Positions 37,755 through 48,133 of a DNA stretch of 64,000 bases are shown here, piece by piece. Where the stretch lies: the NCBI RefSeq assembly GCF_003390845.1, contig NZ_QMEK01000001.1:620001-684000 (forward strand), written 5' to 3'. Within the stretch, counting starts at the first letter, position 1, and each line of letters starts with the position of its first letter. Both the position numbers and the translations under genes were made by a program. Under the pieces are notes generated by a model, which ran no database searches, was not told the origin of the DNA, and saw only the letters and a list, made by a program, of their open reading frames with translations. The stretch is from Tropicimonas sp. IMCC34043. Its GTDB lineage: Bacteria; Pseudomonadota; Alphaproteobacteria; Rhodobacterales; Rhodobacteraceae.

Positions 37755-38674
37755 CCCTCGTGGCCCCCGGTATTGCCGTCCTTGAATTCCAGCCCCATCT
37801 CGGAATAGCGCTCGGCGTCCTCCAGCCAGTTGGGCCGGACTTTGACCTGCAGGAACAGGTGGATCCTGCGGCCGAGGAATTCTTCCAGCTCGGCGCGGGC
37901 GGCCTGCGACACCGCCTTGATCGTCTCGCCGCCCTTGCCGAGCAGGATCCCCTTGTGGCCGTCGCGGGCGACATAGATCATCTGGTCGATCCGGGCCGAA
38001 CCGTCCTTGCGCTCGTCCCAGTGCTCGGTCTCGACGGTCAGCTGATAGGGCAGTTCCTGATGCAGGCGCAGCGTCAGCTTCTCGCGGGTGATCTCGGCCG
38101 CGATCATCCGCATCGGCAGATCGGCGATCTGGTCTTCGGGATAGAGCCAGGGGCCTTCGGGCAGCGAGCGGGCAAGCCAGGTGCGCAGCCCCTCGACGCC
38201 ATAGCCCTTTTCGGCCGAGATCATGAAGGTCTCGGTGAAGGGGAAGGCGGCGTTCAGCTTTTCGGACAGCCCCAGCAGCACCTCGGCCTTGACCCGGTCG
38301 ATCTTGTTGATGGCAAGCGCCACCCGCCGTCCCATGGTCCGGTCTCCAAGTGCATCGAGGATCGCCTGCACGCCCGGGGTCAGGCCGCGGTGCGCCTCGA
38401 CCAGCAGCACGACAAGATCGGCATCTGCCGCGCCGCCCCAGGCGGCCGCGACCATGGCGCGGTCGAGCCGGCGGCGCGGGCGGAACAGGCCGGGCGTGTC
38501 GACAAAGACGATCTGTGTCTCGCCCTCCAGCGCCACGCCACGGATCCGGGCGCGGGTCGTCTGCACCTTGTGGGTGACGATCGAGACCTTGGCCCCGACC
38601 ATGGTATTCAGAAGCGTGGACTTGCCCGCATTGGGCTCGCCGATCAGGGCCACAAATCCGCAACGTGTCGTCAT
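37751..38674 (-). CDS. era: GTPase Era
   Basis: Era is a ribosome-assembly GTPase that binds the 3' end of 16S rRNA. The 307-residue protein has G1 GEPNAGKS (12-19), the G2 region VQTTRARI, G3 DTPG, G4 NKID and G5 ISAEKG. A C-terminal KH domain follows (GKGGETIKAVSQAAR). The ATG at 38674 has GGAGGT six bases upstream; the ATG two codons earlier would touch that site. No rnc gene is next to it in the window, because the upstream gene (GNAT) is 130 bases away. Confidence 0.96.
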   Translation of the reverse strand: MTTRCGFVALIGEPNAGKSTLLNTMVGAKVSIVTHKVQTTRARIRGVALEGETQIVFVDTPGLFRPRRRLDRAMVAAAWGGAADADLVVLLVEAHRGLTPGVQAILDALGDRTMGRRVALAINKIDRVKAEVLLGLSEKLNAAFPFTETFMISAEKGYGVEGLRTWLARSLPEGPWLYPEDQIADLPMRMIAAEITREKLTLRLHQELPYQLTVETEHWDERKDGSARIDQMIYVARDGHKGILLGKGGETIKAVSQAARAELEEFLGRRIHLFLQVKVRPNWLEDAERYSEMGLEFKDGNTGGHEG

Positions 38675-38804
38675 GGCCATACCTCCAAGGCGGGCGCTCA
38701 GGGCCTCGGGCATATCCCATCTCGCCGCCCTGTGCCAGCGCAGCGTTGCACGCGCGAGACTGTCTTAGACGGCACCGCTGCCCGCCGCATTGCCGGACGG
38801 CAGG

Positions 38805-39278
38805 TCAGGCGCGGGTCAGGACCGCGGTCATCAGCGCATAGCGTTCGCGCATCCGGAACCCGAGCCTTGCATAAAGCGCATCGACCGGGCTTTCGCGGTC
38901 GACCTCGAGGTGCAGCGCACAGACGCCCGCCTCGCGCAGCGCCGGCAGCAGGGCCGCCAACGCCTCGCTGCCCATGCCGCGGGCGCGCACCGCCCGACGG
39001 ATCCAGAACTCGTCGACATAGCCTTCGATGCCGCCCATTTCGATCGACCAGCCAAAGCTGATGGCGATATAGCCGACCGGCGAATTGCGCGGCCCGATCA
39101 GATAGACCGCACCATGCGGGCTGCCCTCCAGCAAGGGGATCAGCGCCGCGGCGCGGGTCTCGTCATCCTGAGCGATGCCGAATTCTTCGTGAAAGGCGAC
39201 GACCATGGCGGTCAGCCGGGGCAGGTCGTCGGGCTGGGCCAGATGAAGCCTGGTCTTGGTCGGCTGCGTGGCTGCCAT
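38805..39278 (-). CDS. GNAT family N-acetyltransferase
   Basis: The 157-residue protein has the GNAT fold: an N-terminal helix with DLPRLTAMVVAFHEEFG, a beta-strand with VGYIAISFGWSIEMGG, and the acetyl-CoA motif VRARGMGSEALAALL, followed by YARLGFRMRERY. The acceptor is unknown. It overlaps nothing but ends one base after the nucleoside hydrolase start region downstream, with only a one-base gap to the next gene's stop boundary region at 39280, so it is probably cotranscribed with the nucleoside hydrolase gene upstream. Confidence 0.85.
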   Translation of the reverse strand: MAATQPTKTRLHLAQPDDLPRLTAMVVAFHEEFGIAQDDETRAAALIPLLEGSPHGAVYLIGPRNSPVGYIAISFGWSIEMGGIEGYVDEFWIRRAVRARGMGSEALAALLPALREAGVCALHLEVDRESPVDALYARLGFRMRERYALMTAVLTRA

Positions 39279-39279
39279 C

Positions 39280-40221
<942 letters not shown>

Positions 40222-40306
40222 TTCGGGGCTCCTGGGGATTCGGCGCGGACACTGGCGGTCTCGTCCCGGGATGTCCAGATGGCGGCGACCGATTGCAGGG
40301 ACCTGA

Positions 40307-41515
40307 TCAGTCTGCGAGCTGCGTCTCGATCTTGGCCCCGGAGGCAAGCGTCTGGTGAACCGGGCAGCGATCGGCGATCTCCAGCAGCCGGGCGCGCTGA
40401 TCGGCGTCGAGCGTGCCTTCCAGCCGGATCAGGCGACTGAACCGGTCGATCCGGTTCGGGCCGGTCAGGTCGCTGTCCTGGGCATGAACCTTGTCGTGGG
40501 TCACGTCGACCGAGACATGGCTCAGCGGCCAGGATTTGCGCCGTGCATACATGCGGATCGTCATCGAGGTGCAGGCCGCCAGCGCCGCCGCCAGCAGGCC
40601 GTAGGGCGACATCCCCCGGTCGCTTCCGCCATAGGCGCGCGGCTCGTCGGCAAGAATGTGGTGATAGGGTCCGGCCGAGATGTCCTGCAGGTATCCTCGG
40701 CGGTCGGATTCCGAGGCCCGCACCACGCCCTCGGGGGCACCGGGCGGCGGTGCGGGCGGGCGCAGATCGAGATAGCGGCCCGACCAGGCGGCGATCACCT
40801 CGGCGACGTATTCGGCATCCGCGGCACGGGTGATCAGGTGATCGGCGTCGTCGAGGGTCACGAAGCTTTTCGGATGCTTGGCGGCGGCGAAGATCCGCGT
40901 CGCATTGTCGATCCCGACCACCGCGTCGCGCGGGGCGTGCAGCACCAGCAGCGCCTTGCGCAGCCCGGCGATCTTCGGGGTCAGGTCGGTTTCCAGCACA
41001 TCATGGACGAATTCGCGGCCAATGCAGAACGAACGCCCGCCCAGATCGACCGGCGCCATGCCTTCGGCCTCGATCCGGGGCAGGGCATCGCGGAAGGCGT
41101 GGGTGACATGGCCCGGATCGAAGGGGGCTGCGATTGTCACCACAGCGCGCAGACCGTCGATTGCGCCCGCCGCCTGCAGCACCGCCGCCCCGCCCAGCGA
41201 ATGGCCGATCATCAGGGTGGGCGCCATGTTGCGACCGCTCAGATAGCGGGCAGCCGCAATCAGATCCTCGGCATTGGAACTGAAGGTCGTGTTGGCGAAT
41301 TCGCCGCCCGAATGGCCAAGTCCGGTGAAATCGAACCGCAACACGGCAATCCCCATGCCCGCCAGCCGCTGCGCGATCCGGCGGGCGGCGGCGATATCCT
41401 TCGAGCAGGAAAAGCAGTGGGCGAAGATCGCGGTGGCAAGCTGCGGACCTTCGGGCATGTCGAGGCGCGCGGCCAGGTCAAACCCGTGGGCGCCCGGGAA
41501 AGCGATCCGTTCCAT
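40307..41515 (-). CDS. Bifunctional alpha/beta hydrolase / OsmC family protein
   Basis: This 402-residue fusion has an N-terminal alpha/beta hydrolase domain (about 1-255), with the nucleophile serine in MIGHSLGGAA and late residues in LDDADHLITRAAD. A C-terminal OsmC-like domain (about 265-402) follows, with peroxide-reactive cysteines in LAACTSMT and DRCPVHQTL. OsmC domains reduce organic hydroperoxides. The fusion is known in many proteobacteria; the substrate of the hydrolase is not. It is divergent from the EEP phosphatase gene, 126 bases away. Confidence 0.88.
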   Translation of the reverse strand: MERIAFPGAHGFDLAARLDMPEGPQLATAIFAHCFSCSKDIAAARRIAQRLAGMGIAVLRFDFTGLGHSGGEFANTTFSSNAEDLIAAARYLSGRNMAPTLMIGHSLGGAAVLQAAGAIDGLRAVVTIAAPFDPGHVTHAFRDALPRIEAEGMAPVDLGGRSFCIGREFVHDVLETDLTPKIAGLRKALLVLHAPRDAVVGIDNATRIFAAAKHPKSFVTLDDADHLITRAADAEYVAEVIAAWSGRYLDLRPPAPPPGAPEGVVRASESDRRGYLQDISAGPYHHILADEPRAYGGSDRGMSPYGLLAAALAACTSMTIRMYARRKSWPLSHVSVDVTHDKVHAQDSDLTGPNRIDRFSRLIRLEGTLDADQRARLLEIADRCPVHQTLASGAKIETQLAD

Positions 41516-41641
41516 CGCGGCCTCGTTGGGTGGAAGAGCAAGATGTGTTGCGTCAAGAGTGGTCCCGGGGCAGATCAAACCCAAGCCCTGTGTCAGCCGC
41601 GTAACGGGAAGGTGACATTCTCGGGCCGAGAGGAGAGTGGA

Positions 41642-42505
41642 ATGGAGTTCTGGCCGTTTGTGTATTGGACCTTCGCCTTCGCCGGTCTGGCGGCGCTGGC
41701 CGGCGGGTATCTGGGGCGCTGGCATCCCGCGGGCGACTCGCTGGCCGTATTTCGCGGACATCTTGGTCTGGCTGGCATCGTCTGGTTTCTTGCCGGTGCG
41801 GCGCTGGGGCTTGCGCCCGGCTGGTCTGTTGCCCTGCCGATACTGGCGTTGGTGCCGGTGCTGGCCGCGCGGCTTCGACCGGAACGCGCGGGGCCGGTCA
41901 CGCTCTATCAAAAGAACATGTCCTATCAGATGCCCGACGTGGCACCGCTCGCCGCCGACATCCGCGCTGTTGCCCCCGATCTGCTGACACTGCAGGAGGT
42001 GACGCCCGCCAATGCGGTTTTGCTGCAGCAGCTTGCCGACATCCTGCCCCACACCCACCTCTGCCGGTTCGAGCATGTGGGCGGGATCGCCATCGCCTCG
42101 CGCTGGCCGATCCTGCCCGGCAGCCTGCGCTGCGCCCACGGGCTGGCTGCCGCGCAACTCGACACACCCGAAGGGCCGCTGTGGCTGGTCTCGCTCCACC
42201 TGCACTGGCCCTGGCCCGACCGCCAGCCGATCCAGCATCCGCAGATCCTCGAAGTGCTGGACGGGCTCGACGGTCCGGTGGTTCTGGCCGGGGATTTCAA
42301 CATGGTGCGCTGGTCGTACTCGGTGCAAAGCATCGCGCGCGCTATCCGGGCCGAACCGGCGGGCAGGGCGCGTACGACGTTCCGGATCAAGCGGGCGATC
42401 GGCATCGCCATCGACCAGATCCTTGTCCCTTCGGGCCGCCGCGGCGCGACCGAGACCCGGCCGATGCTCGGATCGGACCATCTGGGCTTCGTGGCCCGGT
42501 TCTGA
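41642..42505 (+). CDS. Membrane-anchored endonuclease/exonuclease/phosphatase family protein
   Basis: The 287-residue protein has an N-terminal membrane part of about three helices (5-80) and an EEP domain with VTLYQKNMSYQ, DLLTLQEVT (metal Glu), LHLHWPWPD, LAGDFNM and the terminal GSDHLGF. These are the catalytic residues of the DNase I/IMPP fold. The substrate may be DNA, phospholipid or inositol phosphate. GAGAGGAG lies ahead of the ATG. It stands alone on the plus strand, 158 bases before the DUF3445 gene. Confidence 0.83.
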   Translation: MEFWPFVYWTFAFAGLAALAGGYLGRWHPAGDSLAVFRGHLGLAGIVWFLAGAALGLAPGWSVALPILALVPVLAARLRPERAGPVTLYQKNMSYQMPDVAPLAADIRAVAPDLLTLQEVTPANAVLLQQLADILPHTHLCRFEHVGGIAIASRWPILPGSLRCAHGLAAAQLDTPEGPLWLVSLHLHWPWPDRQPIQHPQILEVLDGLDGPVVLAGDFNMVRWSYSVQSIARAIRAEPAGRARTTFRIKRAIGIAIDQILVPSGRRGATETRPMLGSDHLGFVARF

Positions 42506-42663
42506 GGGGTCGTCCCGCCACCGGACCTGCAAGCCATCGGATCGGGACACGCCGCTTTCCCGGCGGGCCGTGGCTCGACGACGGAGTCCGCCGGCGTGGA
42601 ATGGCAGAGGGCGGCATTGCGCCGCCTTTCCCAATCGAGCCGCGCGCGCAACTAACTTCGCCC

Positions 42664-43464
42664 ATGATAATGCCTGTGTGCCAGTCCGCTCCGATCCTGA
42701 ATCGCCACGTTCCGAACGCGCCATGGCTCGGCGCGCGGTTCGGAGCCTTGCCCGGTGTTGCGCCGCTTGACCCCGACGACTGGATCTGGGTGCTCGACAG
42801 CTACTCCGGTCAGATGAACGAACGCGAACGGCTCTTGGCGACCAGCCCGGACCTGGTGCTGGGCCAGCTTGCCGGTGCCGAGGCCGCGGTGGCAGAACTG
42901 TTCGACACGGTGCTCGAACGGCTCGACGCGCGGCCCGACTTTCACCGCGAGCGCGGCGCCATGATGCACTGCCCCGACGGGCGCTGCGTGCCGCTCGACC
43001 GGACGCAGCCGCTTGCCACACTCGGCCGGCTTGTGCAGGAGGATCTCTGCGTGCTGCAAAAGCCCGAGGGTGCCGACGAGCATGTCCTGACCGCCGCGGT
43101 GCTGTGTTTCCCCGCGCAATGGACGCTGGCGCAGAAGCTGGGCCATCCGCTGGTCCGCATCCATCGCCCGGTCGCCCCCTATGACGAGGGGGTCGCACAG
43201 CGGGTGCAGCGGTTGTTCGACGGGATCCAGCCGGGCCGTCCGCTCTGGCGTGCAAATCTGCACCCGGCGATACGGCCCGACCTGTTCGCCCCGAAACGCG
43301 AAGAGGACGAGCGGCCGCCGCTTGGGGCCGACGCGCAATATCGACGGTCCGAGCGCCAGTGTCTGGTGCGCCTGCCGGAAAGCCGCGCGGTGGTATTCTC
43401 GATCCACACCATGATGCTGCGCCAGCGCGATCTCGCAGGGGACGGTGGTCCTGGGGGCGTGTGA
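42664..43464 (+). CDS. DUF3445 family, heme-dependent oxidative N-demethylase-like
   Basis: The 266-residue protein matches DUF3445, whose characterised member is the alpha subunit of heme-dependent oxidative N-demethylase, acting on dimethylamine. Recognised parts are DDWIWVLDSYSGQMNERERLL, VQEDLCVLQK, AAVLCFPAQWTLAQKLG and RVQRLFDGIQPGRPLWRANL. The partner subunits of the known complex are not adjacent, so the substrate is not shown. The start may be ATG 42664 or 42670. The 312 bases that follow are non-coding. Confidence 0.8.
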   Translation: MIMPVCQSAPILNRHVPNAPWLGARFGALPGVAPLDPDDWIWVLDSYSGQMNERERLLATSPDLVLGQLAGAEAAVAELFDTVLERLDARPDFHRERGAMMHCPDGRCVPLDRTQPLATLGRLVQEDLCVLQKPEGADEHVLTAAVLCFPAQWTLAQKLGHPLVRIHRPVAPYDEGVAQRVQRLFDGIQPGRPLWRANLHPAIRPDLFAPKREEDERPPLGADAQYRRSERQCLVRLPESRAVVFSIHTMMLRQRDLAGDGGPGGV

Positions 43465-43776
43465 TCCCCTGCAATCCGGCGTGCGCCCGACTGTAGACCG
43501 GTCAGGACGAGGCGCCTTCCGGTTGCCCGATTGGCGCCCCGCCCCCGCACGTGAGTGGTGCAATTCGCAGCGGGACGCTCGCGCAATATCGAGGTCCTGT
43601 TCGCTGCGAAGGTTCTGATAAGCGGTCTGGTTGCGCTATCGCAGTCCCGGAGTTACGTGACCGTGCCGTCGCGGTGCCTTCCCCTAGGTAAGGAAGCGGC
43701 GGTCGGGAATTGTGGACGCGACGCGGATGACGTGCTATCGACGCCCCTCATCGGGCGCGATCGGGGAGAACACGCC
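43465..43776. other. Non-coding interval between DUF3445 and DUF1059 genes
   Basis: No supported gene, RNA or terminator with a T tract was found. A TTCCCCTAGG block occurs near 43679, similar to the palindrome at 27190, but its symmetry is incomplete. GGGGAG (43763-43768) is the ribosome site for the DUF1059 gene. The interval probably contains that gene's promoter. Confidence 0.5.
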
Positions 43777-44016
43777 ATGATCAAGACACTGAAATGCTCT
43801 GATATCATGCCGGGTTGCGACTTTGTCGTGCGGGCATGGACCGAAGAGGCGTTGCTGGAAAAGGCCGCCGCCCACGCCCAGAAGGTGCACAGGGTACAGC
43901 TGACCCAACAACTGGCCGACAAGATACGTACCGCCATTCGGGTGGAACAGGCCCGTGGATCGGACAAGCGGCCGACCCTTTCGGGCCTGACCGCCGAGGG
44001 CTTTGCCACCGATTGA
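43777..44016 (+). CDS. DUF1059 domain small protein
   Basis: The 79-residue protein starts MIKTLKCSDIMPGCDFVVRA with cysteines C7 and C14, followed by a helical WTEEALLEKAAAHAQKVH, the plan of DUF1059. Members are small and of unknown function, some near stress genes. The ATG at 43777 follows GGGGAG eight bases upstream. It converges on the rhodanese gene. The C-terminal part (45-79) differs from the usual domain. Confidence 0.72.
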   Translation: MIKTLKCSDIMPGCDFVVRAWTEEALLEKAAAHAQKVHRVQLTQQLADKIRTAIRVEQARGSDKRPTLSGLTAEGFATD

Positions 44017-44047
44017 CCGGCCATGGCCGGGTTTGCGTCAGCCGGGC

Positions 44048-44416
44048 CTAGCCCTTGACGACCTTGCCGCCGGCCGATTGCCAGGCTGCGATCGAGCCGA
44101 GGTTGTAGACCTCGCCATACCCCAGTTTCAGCAGCAGCTTGCCGGCCATCGCCGAGCGGCTGCCAGAGGCACAGAACAGGATCAGCGGCCGGTCCTTTCT
44201 GAGCGCTGGGTGGACATTCGGGCTGGCCGGATCGGCGGTGTGCGCCAGCGTGCCGAGCGGCAGGTTGATCGCGCCCTGGGCCGTGCCTTGCGCCATCTCG
44301 TCCGGGCCGCGCACATCGATCAACAGCGCGTCGCGGGTCGCGAGCAGGGTCTGTGCCGCGGCGGCGTCGATGGCATCGGGGGACCGGGCGAAGGGGTTCA
44401 GAAGGGTCAACAACAT
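44048..44416 (-). CDS. Rhodanese-like protein
   Basis: The 122-residue single rhodanese domain has the catalytic cysteine in LFCASGSRSAMAG and the N-terminal ALLIDVRGPDEM segment. It transfers sulfane sulfur, for example thiosulfate to cyanide or to a protein acceptor. The acceptor is not known. It converges on the DUF1059 gene, with a 31-base gap. Its 5' end lies 86 bases from the stop of the amidohydrolase gene. Confidence 0.9.
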   Translation of the reverse strand: MLLTLLNPFARSPDAIDAAAAQTLLATRDALLIDVRGPDEMAQGTAQGAINLPLGTLAHTADPASPNVHPALRKDRPLILFCASGSRSAMAGKLLLKLGYGEVYNLGSIAAWQSAGGKVVKG

Positions 44417-44502
44417 GGCATTCTCGCCTTACATATCATGCAAGGCGAATATATCCGCCGGCCGGCACAGACAATGGCCGAATGTCCTGCCGGCTGCGTC
44501 GT

Positions 44503-45669
44503 TCAGTCCGACAGCGGCAGCGCCCGTTCGACGAGCCGTGCAAAGAAGCTGGCACCAATCGGGGCAATCTCGTCGTTGAAGTCGAATTCCGGGTGGTGGC
44601 AGTAGGGCCCGACCCCCTGACCGATGAACAGGAAGGCGCCCGGCCGGGATTCGAGCATGAACGAGAAATCCTCGGCGCCCATCCGGGGCGCGGCATCGAT
44701 ATCGACCCGGTCGTCGCCGACGATCTCGCGTGCCACGCTGGCGGCGAATTCGGTCTCGCGGGCGTGGTTGACGGTGGCCGGATAATCGACGCGATAGTCG
44801 AGCACGGCCTCGCAGCCCATGGCAGCCCCGATGCCGGCGACAATTTCCTCGATCCGCCGGCGCACCATCTTTTGCGTGTCCTTGCGAAAGCAGCGCACGG
44901 TGCCACTCAGCGTGGCGGTGCCCGGGATCACGTTATAGGCGCTGCCGGCGTTGATGCGGGTCACCGAGACGACAATGCTGTCGAGCGGGTCGACATTGCG
45001 GGCCAGGATCGTGTTCAGCGCCGTCGCGATCTGGACCACGGCCGCCACCGGATCGACCGTCGTGTGCGGGTGCGCCGCGTGGCCGCCCCGTCCAGTCAGC
45101 ACGATGTCGAAATCGTCCACCGCGGCCAGAAGCGGGCCGGCGCGGGTGGCGAAAAGGCCCGCCTCGCGGTCGGGCGCGGTGTGGATGCCATAGACCTGTT
45201 CGATCCCGAAGCGGTCCATGATGCCCTCCTCGCACATGACCCGCCCGCCGCCCCCGGCCTCTTCGGCGGGCTGGAAGATCAGCGCGACGGTTCCCGCGAA
45301 ACGCCGGGTCTCGACCAGGTATTTCGCGGCGCCAAGCAGCATTGCCGTATGCCCGTCATGACCGCAGGCGTGCATGGTTTCCGGCGTCTCGCTGGCATGG
45401 TCGGCGCCGGTCTCCTCGGACATGGGCAGGGCATCCATGTCGGCCCGCAGCCCGATCACCGGCCCCGCGGCCTGACCGCGGATCAGTGCCACCATGCCGG
45501 TCCGGGCGATCCCCTCGTGCAGCTCGTCGACCCCGATCTCGCGCAGCCGTTCGGCCACGAAGGCGGCCGTTTTCGGCAGATCGAAGCCAAGTTCCGGGTT
45601 GCGGTGCAACCAGCGCCGCCATCCCTTCATCTCGTCGGCATAGCTGGAGATCCGGTTGAGAACGGGCAT
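44503..45669 (-). CDS. M20 family amidohydrolase (hippurate hydrolase-like)
   Basis: The 388-residue protein is an M20D amidohydrolase. Metal and catalytic motifs are visible: MHACGHDGHTAMLLG, the catalytic Glu in LIFQPAEEAGGGG, the dimerisation region with GRGGHAAHPHTTVDP and the late APRMGAEDFSFML. Members remove N-acyl groups from amino acids or hydrolyse hippurate or indole-acetyl conjugates; the substrate is open. ATG 45669 has AAAGGA seven bases upstream. It is divergent from mazG, 63 bases away. Confidence 0.9.
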   Translation of the reverse strand: MPVLNRISSYADEMKGWRRWLHRNPELGFDLPKTAAFVAERLREIGVDELHEGIARTGMVALIRGQAAGPVIGLRADMDALPMSEETGADHASETPETMHACGHDGHTAMLLGAAKYLVETRRFAGTVALIFQPAEEAGGGGRVMCEEGIMDRFGIEQVYGIHTAPDREAGLFATRAGPLLAAVDDFDIVLTGRGGHAAHPHTTVDPVAAVVQIATALNTILARNVDPLDSIVVSVTRINAGSAYNVIPGTATLSGTVRCFRKDTQKMVRRRIEEIVAGIGAAMGCEAVLDYRVDYPATVNHARETEFAASVAREIVGDDRVDIDAAPRMGAEDFSFMLESRPGAFLFIGQGVGPYCHHPEFDFNDEIAPIGASFFARLVERALPLSD

Positions 45670-45732
45670 GGACATGTCCTTTGAAAGTGTCGAGAACTTG
45701 CCGCAACCTAGTCGATACCCGAAGGAGCCACC

Positions 45733-46545
45733 ATGAAAGATGCGCCCCAAGATCCGGTGTTCGACCCCAAGGGAGGGATCGAACGTCTGCTGGCGATCAT
45801 GGCCCGACTGCGCGATCCGGCGCGGGGCTGCCCCTGGGACATCGACCAGACCTGGGACACGATCGCGCCCTATACGATCGAGGAAGCCTATGAGGTTGCC
45901 GACGCCATCGAGCGCCGGGCCTGGGACGAATTGCAGGGCGAATTGGGCGATCTGCTGCTGCAGGTGGTCTATTTCGCCCAGTTCGGGACCGAGGAGGGGC
46001 GGTTCGATTTCTCTGCCATCGCCAATACCGTGTCCGACAAGATGATCGCCCGCCATCCTCATGTTTTTGGTGAGGAAAGTCGCGACAAGACCGCCGAGCA
46101 ACAGACCCGCGACTGGGAGGTGCAGAAGGCGGCCGAGCGCGAGGCGCGCGGCGAGGCGCGGGTTCTTGATGGTGTGGCGCTGGGGCTGCCGGCTTTGATG
46201 CGTGCCGCAAAGCTTCAGAAACGTGCGTCAAGAGTTGGATTTGACTGGGAAAATCCGGAAGACGTGGCTGCGAAGGTTGTCGAGGAGGTGGCAGAGCTTG
46301 CCGCCGCCGCCAGCCCCGACGCGGTCGAGGACGAGATGGGCGACCTGCTGTTCTCGGTCGTCAATCTGGCCCGCCATCTTGGCGTCGACCCGGAGCAGGC
46401 GCTGCGTCGGACCAACGACAAATTCTCCCGCAGGTTCAATGATCTGGACGGAAAACTTCGGGCAATTGGTTCGTCGCCGGCAGAGGCCTCGGCCGAGCAG
46501 ATGGAGGCGCTTTGGGAAGCGGCGAAGCGGGCCGAGCGGCGTTGA
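45733..46545 (+). CDS. mazG: Nucleoside triphosphate pyrophosphohydrolase MazG
   Basis: MazG cleaves nucleoside triphosphates to monophosphates and pyrophosphate and removes damaged nucleotides. The 270-residue protein has two MazG domains. The first has RDPARGCPWDIDQTWDTIAPYTIEEAYEVADAI and ELGDLLLQVVYFAQ, with the EExxE/ExxD metal motifs. The second has VVEEVAELAAA and DEMGDLLFSVVNLAR with RRTNDKFSRRF. It is divergent from the amidohydrolase gene and precedes a 292-base gap. Confidence 0.95.
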   Translation: MKDAPQDPVFDPKGGIERLLAIMARLRDPARGCPWDIDQTWDTIAPYTIEEAYEVADAIERRAWDELQGELGDLLLQVVYFAQFGTEEGRFDFSAIANTVSDKMIARHPHVFGEESRDKTAEQQTRDWEVQKAAEREARGEARVLDGVALGLPALMRAAKLQKRASRVGFDWENPEDVAAKVVEEVAELAAAASPDAVEDEMGDLLFSVVNLARHLGVDPEQALRRTNDKFSRRFNDLDGKLRAIGSSPAEASAEQMEALWEAAKRAERR

Positions 46546-46837
46546 CGTGGTGGACGCCGTGCGAGCCTCGCGCCAGCACGGCGCTGGTGGCAGGAGAGTC
46601 AGGCCATTGCGCGGGTTGCGTCACGATCGCGCTATGAGACCGGACCATACAGTGATCTGTGCCCCGCCAGAATGCACCGCGATCGCCATAAATATCCAAT
46701 ATACTGTCGTTATTTCGTATTTCACGAATCCCGGCGACGGGTCCGGCAATCGACTTTGCCGCGCCGCATTGACGCGACGGCCGGTTGACGACCGACCGCC
46801 AGCGTTCCATTGAGACGAAAATATCGGAGCCGGACCA
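46546..46837. other. Non-coding interval upstream of lolC
   Basis: No gene is supported here. An AT-rich stretch (about 46685-46731) with several ATA and TAT runs stands out from the GC-rich surroundings and is the most likely promoter region for lolC-lolD. No clean minus-35 and minus-10 pair could be fixed. A GGAG lies about ten bases before the TTG start of lolC. Confidence 0.45.
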
Positions 46838-48133
46838 TTGGCGCAGACGCCCCCACCTTTTGCCGCTTACGAATGGATGATCGCGTGGCGCTATCTGCGC
46901 GCCAAGCGGGCCGAGGGTGGTGTTTCGATCATGACCTGGATCAGCCTGCTGGGGATCACGCTGGCGGTCTTCGCCCTGATCGCCACGCTTTCGGTCCGCT
47001 CGGGATTCCGGGCCGAGTTCGTCGACACGATCCTTGGCGCCAACGCCCATGTCACGATCTATCAGTCGGTCGCGGTCACCGAGGAGGGCCAGTCGAGCCG
47101 GGTGATCGACGATTACGCCGCGATGGTCGACAGGCTGCGCGCGGTGCCGGGCGTGACCCGGGTCGCGCCGCTGATCAAGGGTCAGGTCATGGCCAGCCAT
47201 GGCGGCCAGAACGCCGGTGTCGAGGTCTTCGGGATCTCGGCCGAGGATCTGGCGACGATTCCGCGCATTGCCGTGCCCGAGAAATCCATGGGCGATCTCA
47301 GCCAGTTCGGCAGCAATGGCGATGGCATCGCCATCGGCTGGGGGGTCGCACAATCGCTGAATGTGGGCGTCGGCGACCGGATCAGGCTGATCTCGCCCAA
47401 CGGGGTGCAGACGCCGTTCGGTTCGACCCCGCGGGTCAAGGCCTATGACGTGGTCTATGTCTTTCAGGCCGGACGCTGGGATATCGACCGCACCCGGATC
47501 TACATGCCCTTCACCGAGGCGCAGAGCTATTTCAACCGCGAAGGCGTTGCGGACGAAATGGAGGTCATGGTCGCCGACCCCGACAGTGTCGACCGCATGG
47601 TGCCGCAGCTTTTGCGCGCGGGTGGCGAGCGGACGCTTCTGTGGACCTGGCGCGATGCGTCTGGCGCCTTCCTGCGCGCGCTCGACGTCGAGGACAACGT
47701 GATGTTCGTGATCCTCTCGATCCTGGTACTGATCGCGGCGATGAACATCGTCTCGGGGCTGATCATGCTGGTCAAGAACAAGGGGCGCGACATCGGCATC
47801 CTGCGCACCATGGGGCTGACCGAGGGGGCGGTGATGCGGGTATTCTTCCTGTGCGGCGCCGGGGTCGGCACGGTGGGAACGCTTGCGGGCGTGATCCTCG
47901 GCTGCCTGTTTGCAATCTATATCGACCCGGTCTTCAGCTTCGTGAACTATGTGATGGGCGGCGGGGTCTGGGATCCGTCGATCCGCGGGATCTATACCCT
48001 GCCGGCAAAGCTGGAACTGGGCGATGTGATGTCGGCGGTCTCGCTGTCGCTGGTGTTGTCCTATGTGGTCACGGTGTTCCCGGCGCGCCGGGCGGCGCGG
48101 ATGGATCCGGTGGAGGCGCTTCGCTATGAGTGA
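46838..48133 (+). CDS. lolC: Lipoprotein-releasing ABC transporter permease LolC/LolE
   Basis: This 431-residue permease extracts outer-membrane lipoproteins from the inner membrane for transfer to LolA. It has an N-terminal helix with [29 protein letters not shown], a large periplasmic domain (about 45-265), and three C-terminal helices (about 285-420). The terminal [16 protein letters not shown] is the family signature for coupling to the ATPase. One LolC/E-type permease is present, so a homodimeric LolF-like transporter is likely, as in alphaproteobacteria. The start is TTG at 46838. It overlaps lolD by eight bases. Confidence 0.93.
   Translation: MAQTPPPFAAYEWMIAWRYLRAKRAEGGVSIMTWISLLGITLAVFALIATLSVRSGFRAEFVDTILGANAHVTIYQSVAVTEEGQSSRVIDDYAAMVDRLRAVPGVTRVAPLIKGQVMASHGGQNAGVEVFGISAEDLATIPRIAVPEKSMGDLSQFGSNGDGIAIGWGVAQSLNVGVGDRIRLISPNGVQTPFGSTPRVKAYDVVYVFQAGRWDIDRTRIYMPFTEAQSYFNREGVADEMEVMVADPDSVDRMVPQLLRAGGERTLLWTWRDASGAFLRALDVEDNVMFVILSILVLIAAMNIVSGLIMLVKNKGRDIGILRTMGLTEGAVMRVFFLCGAGVGTVGTLAGVILGCLFAIYIDPVFSFVNYVMGGGVWDPSIRGIYTLPAKLELGDVMSAVSLSLVLSYVVTVFPARRAARMDPVEALRYE

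Noticed and set aside
40307-43474. A very long open frame extending the hydrolase-OsmC gene upstream
   Set aside because: The upstream part is antisense to the EEP and DUF3445 genes and lacks family similarity; ATG 41515 gives a normal N terminus.
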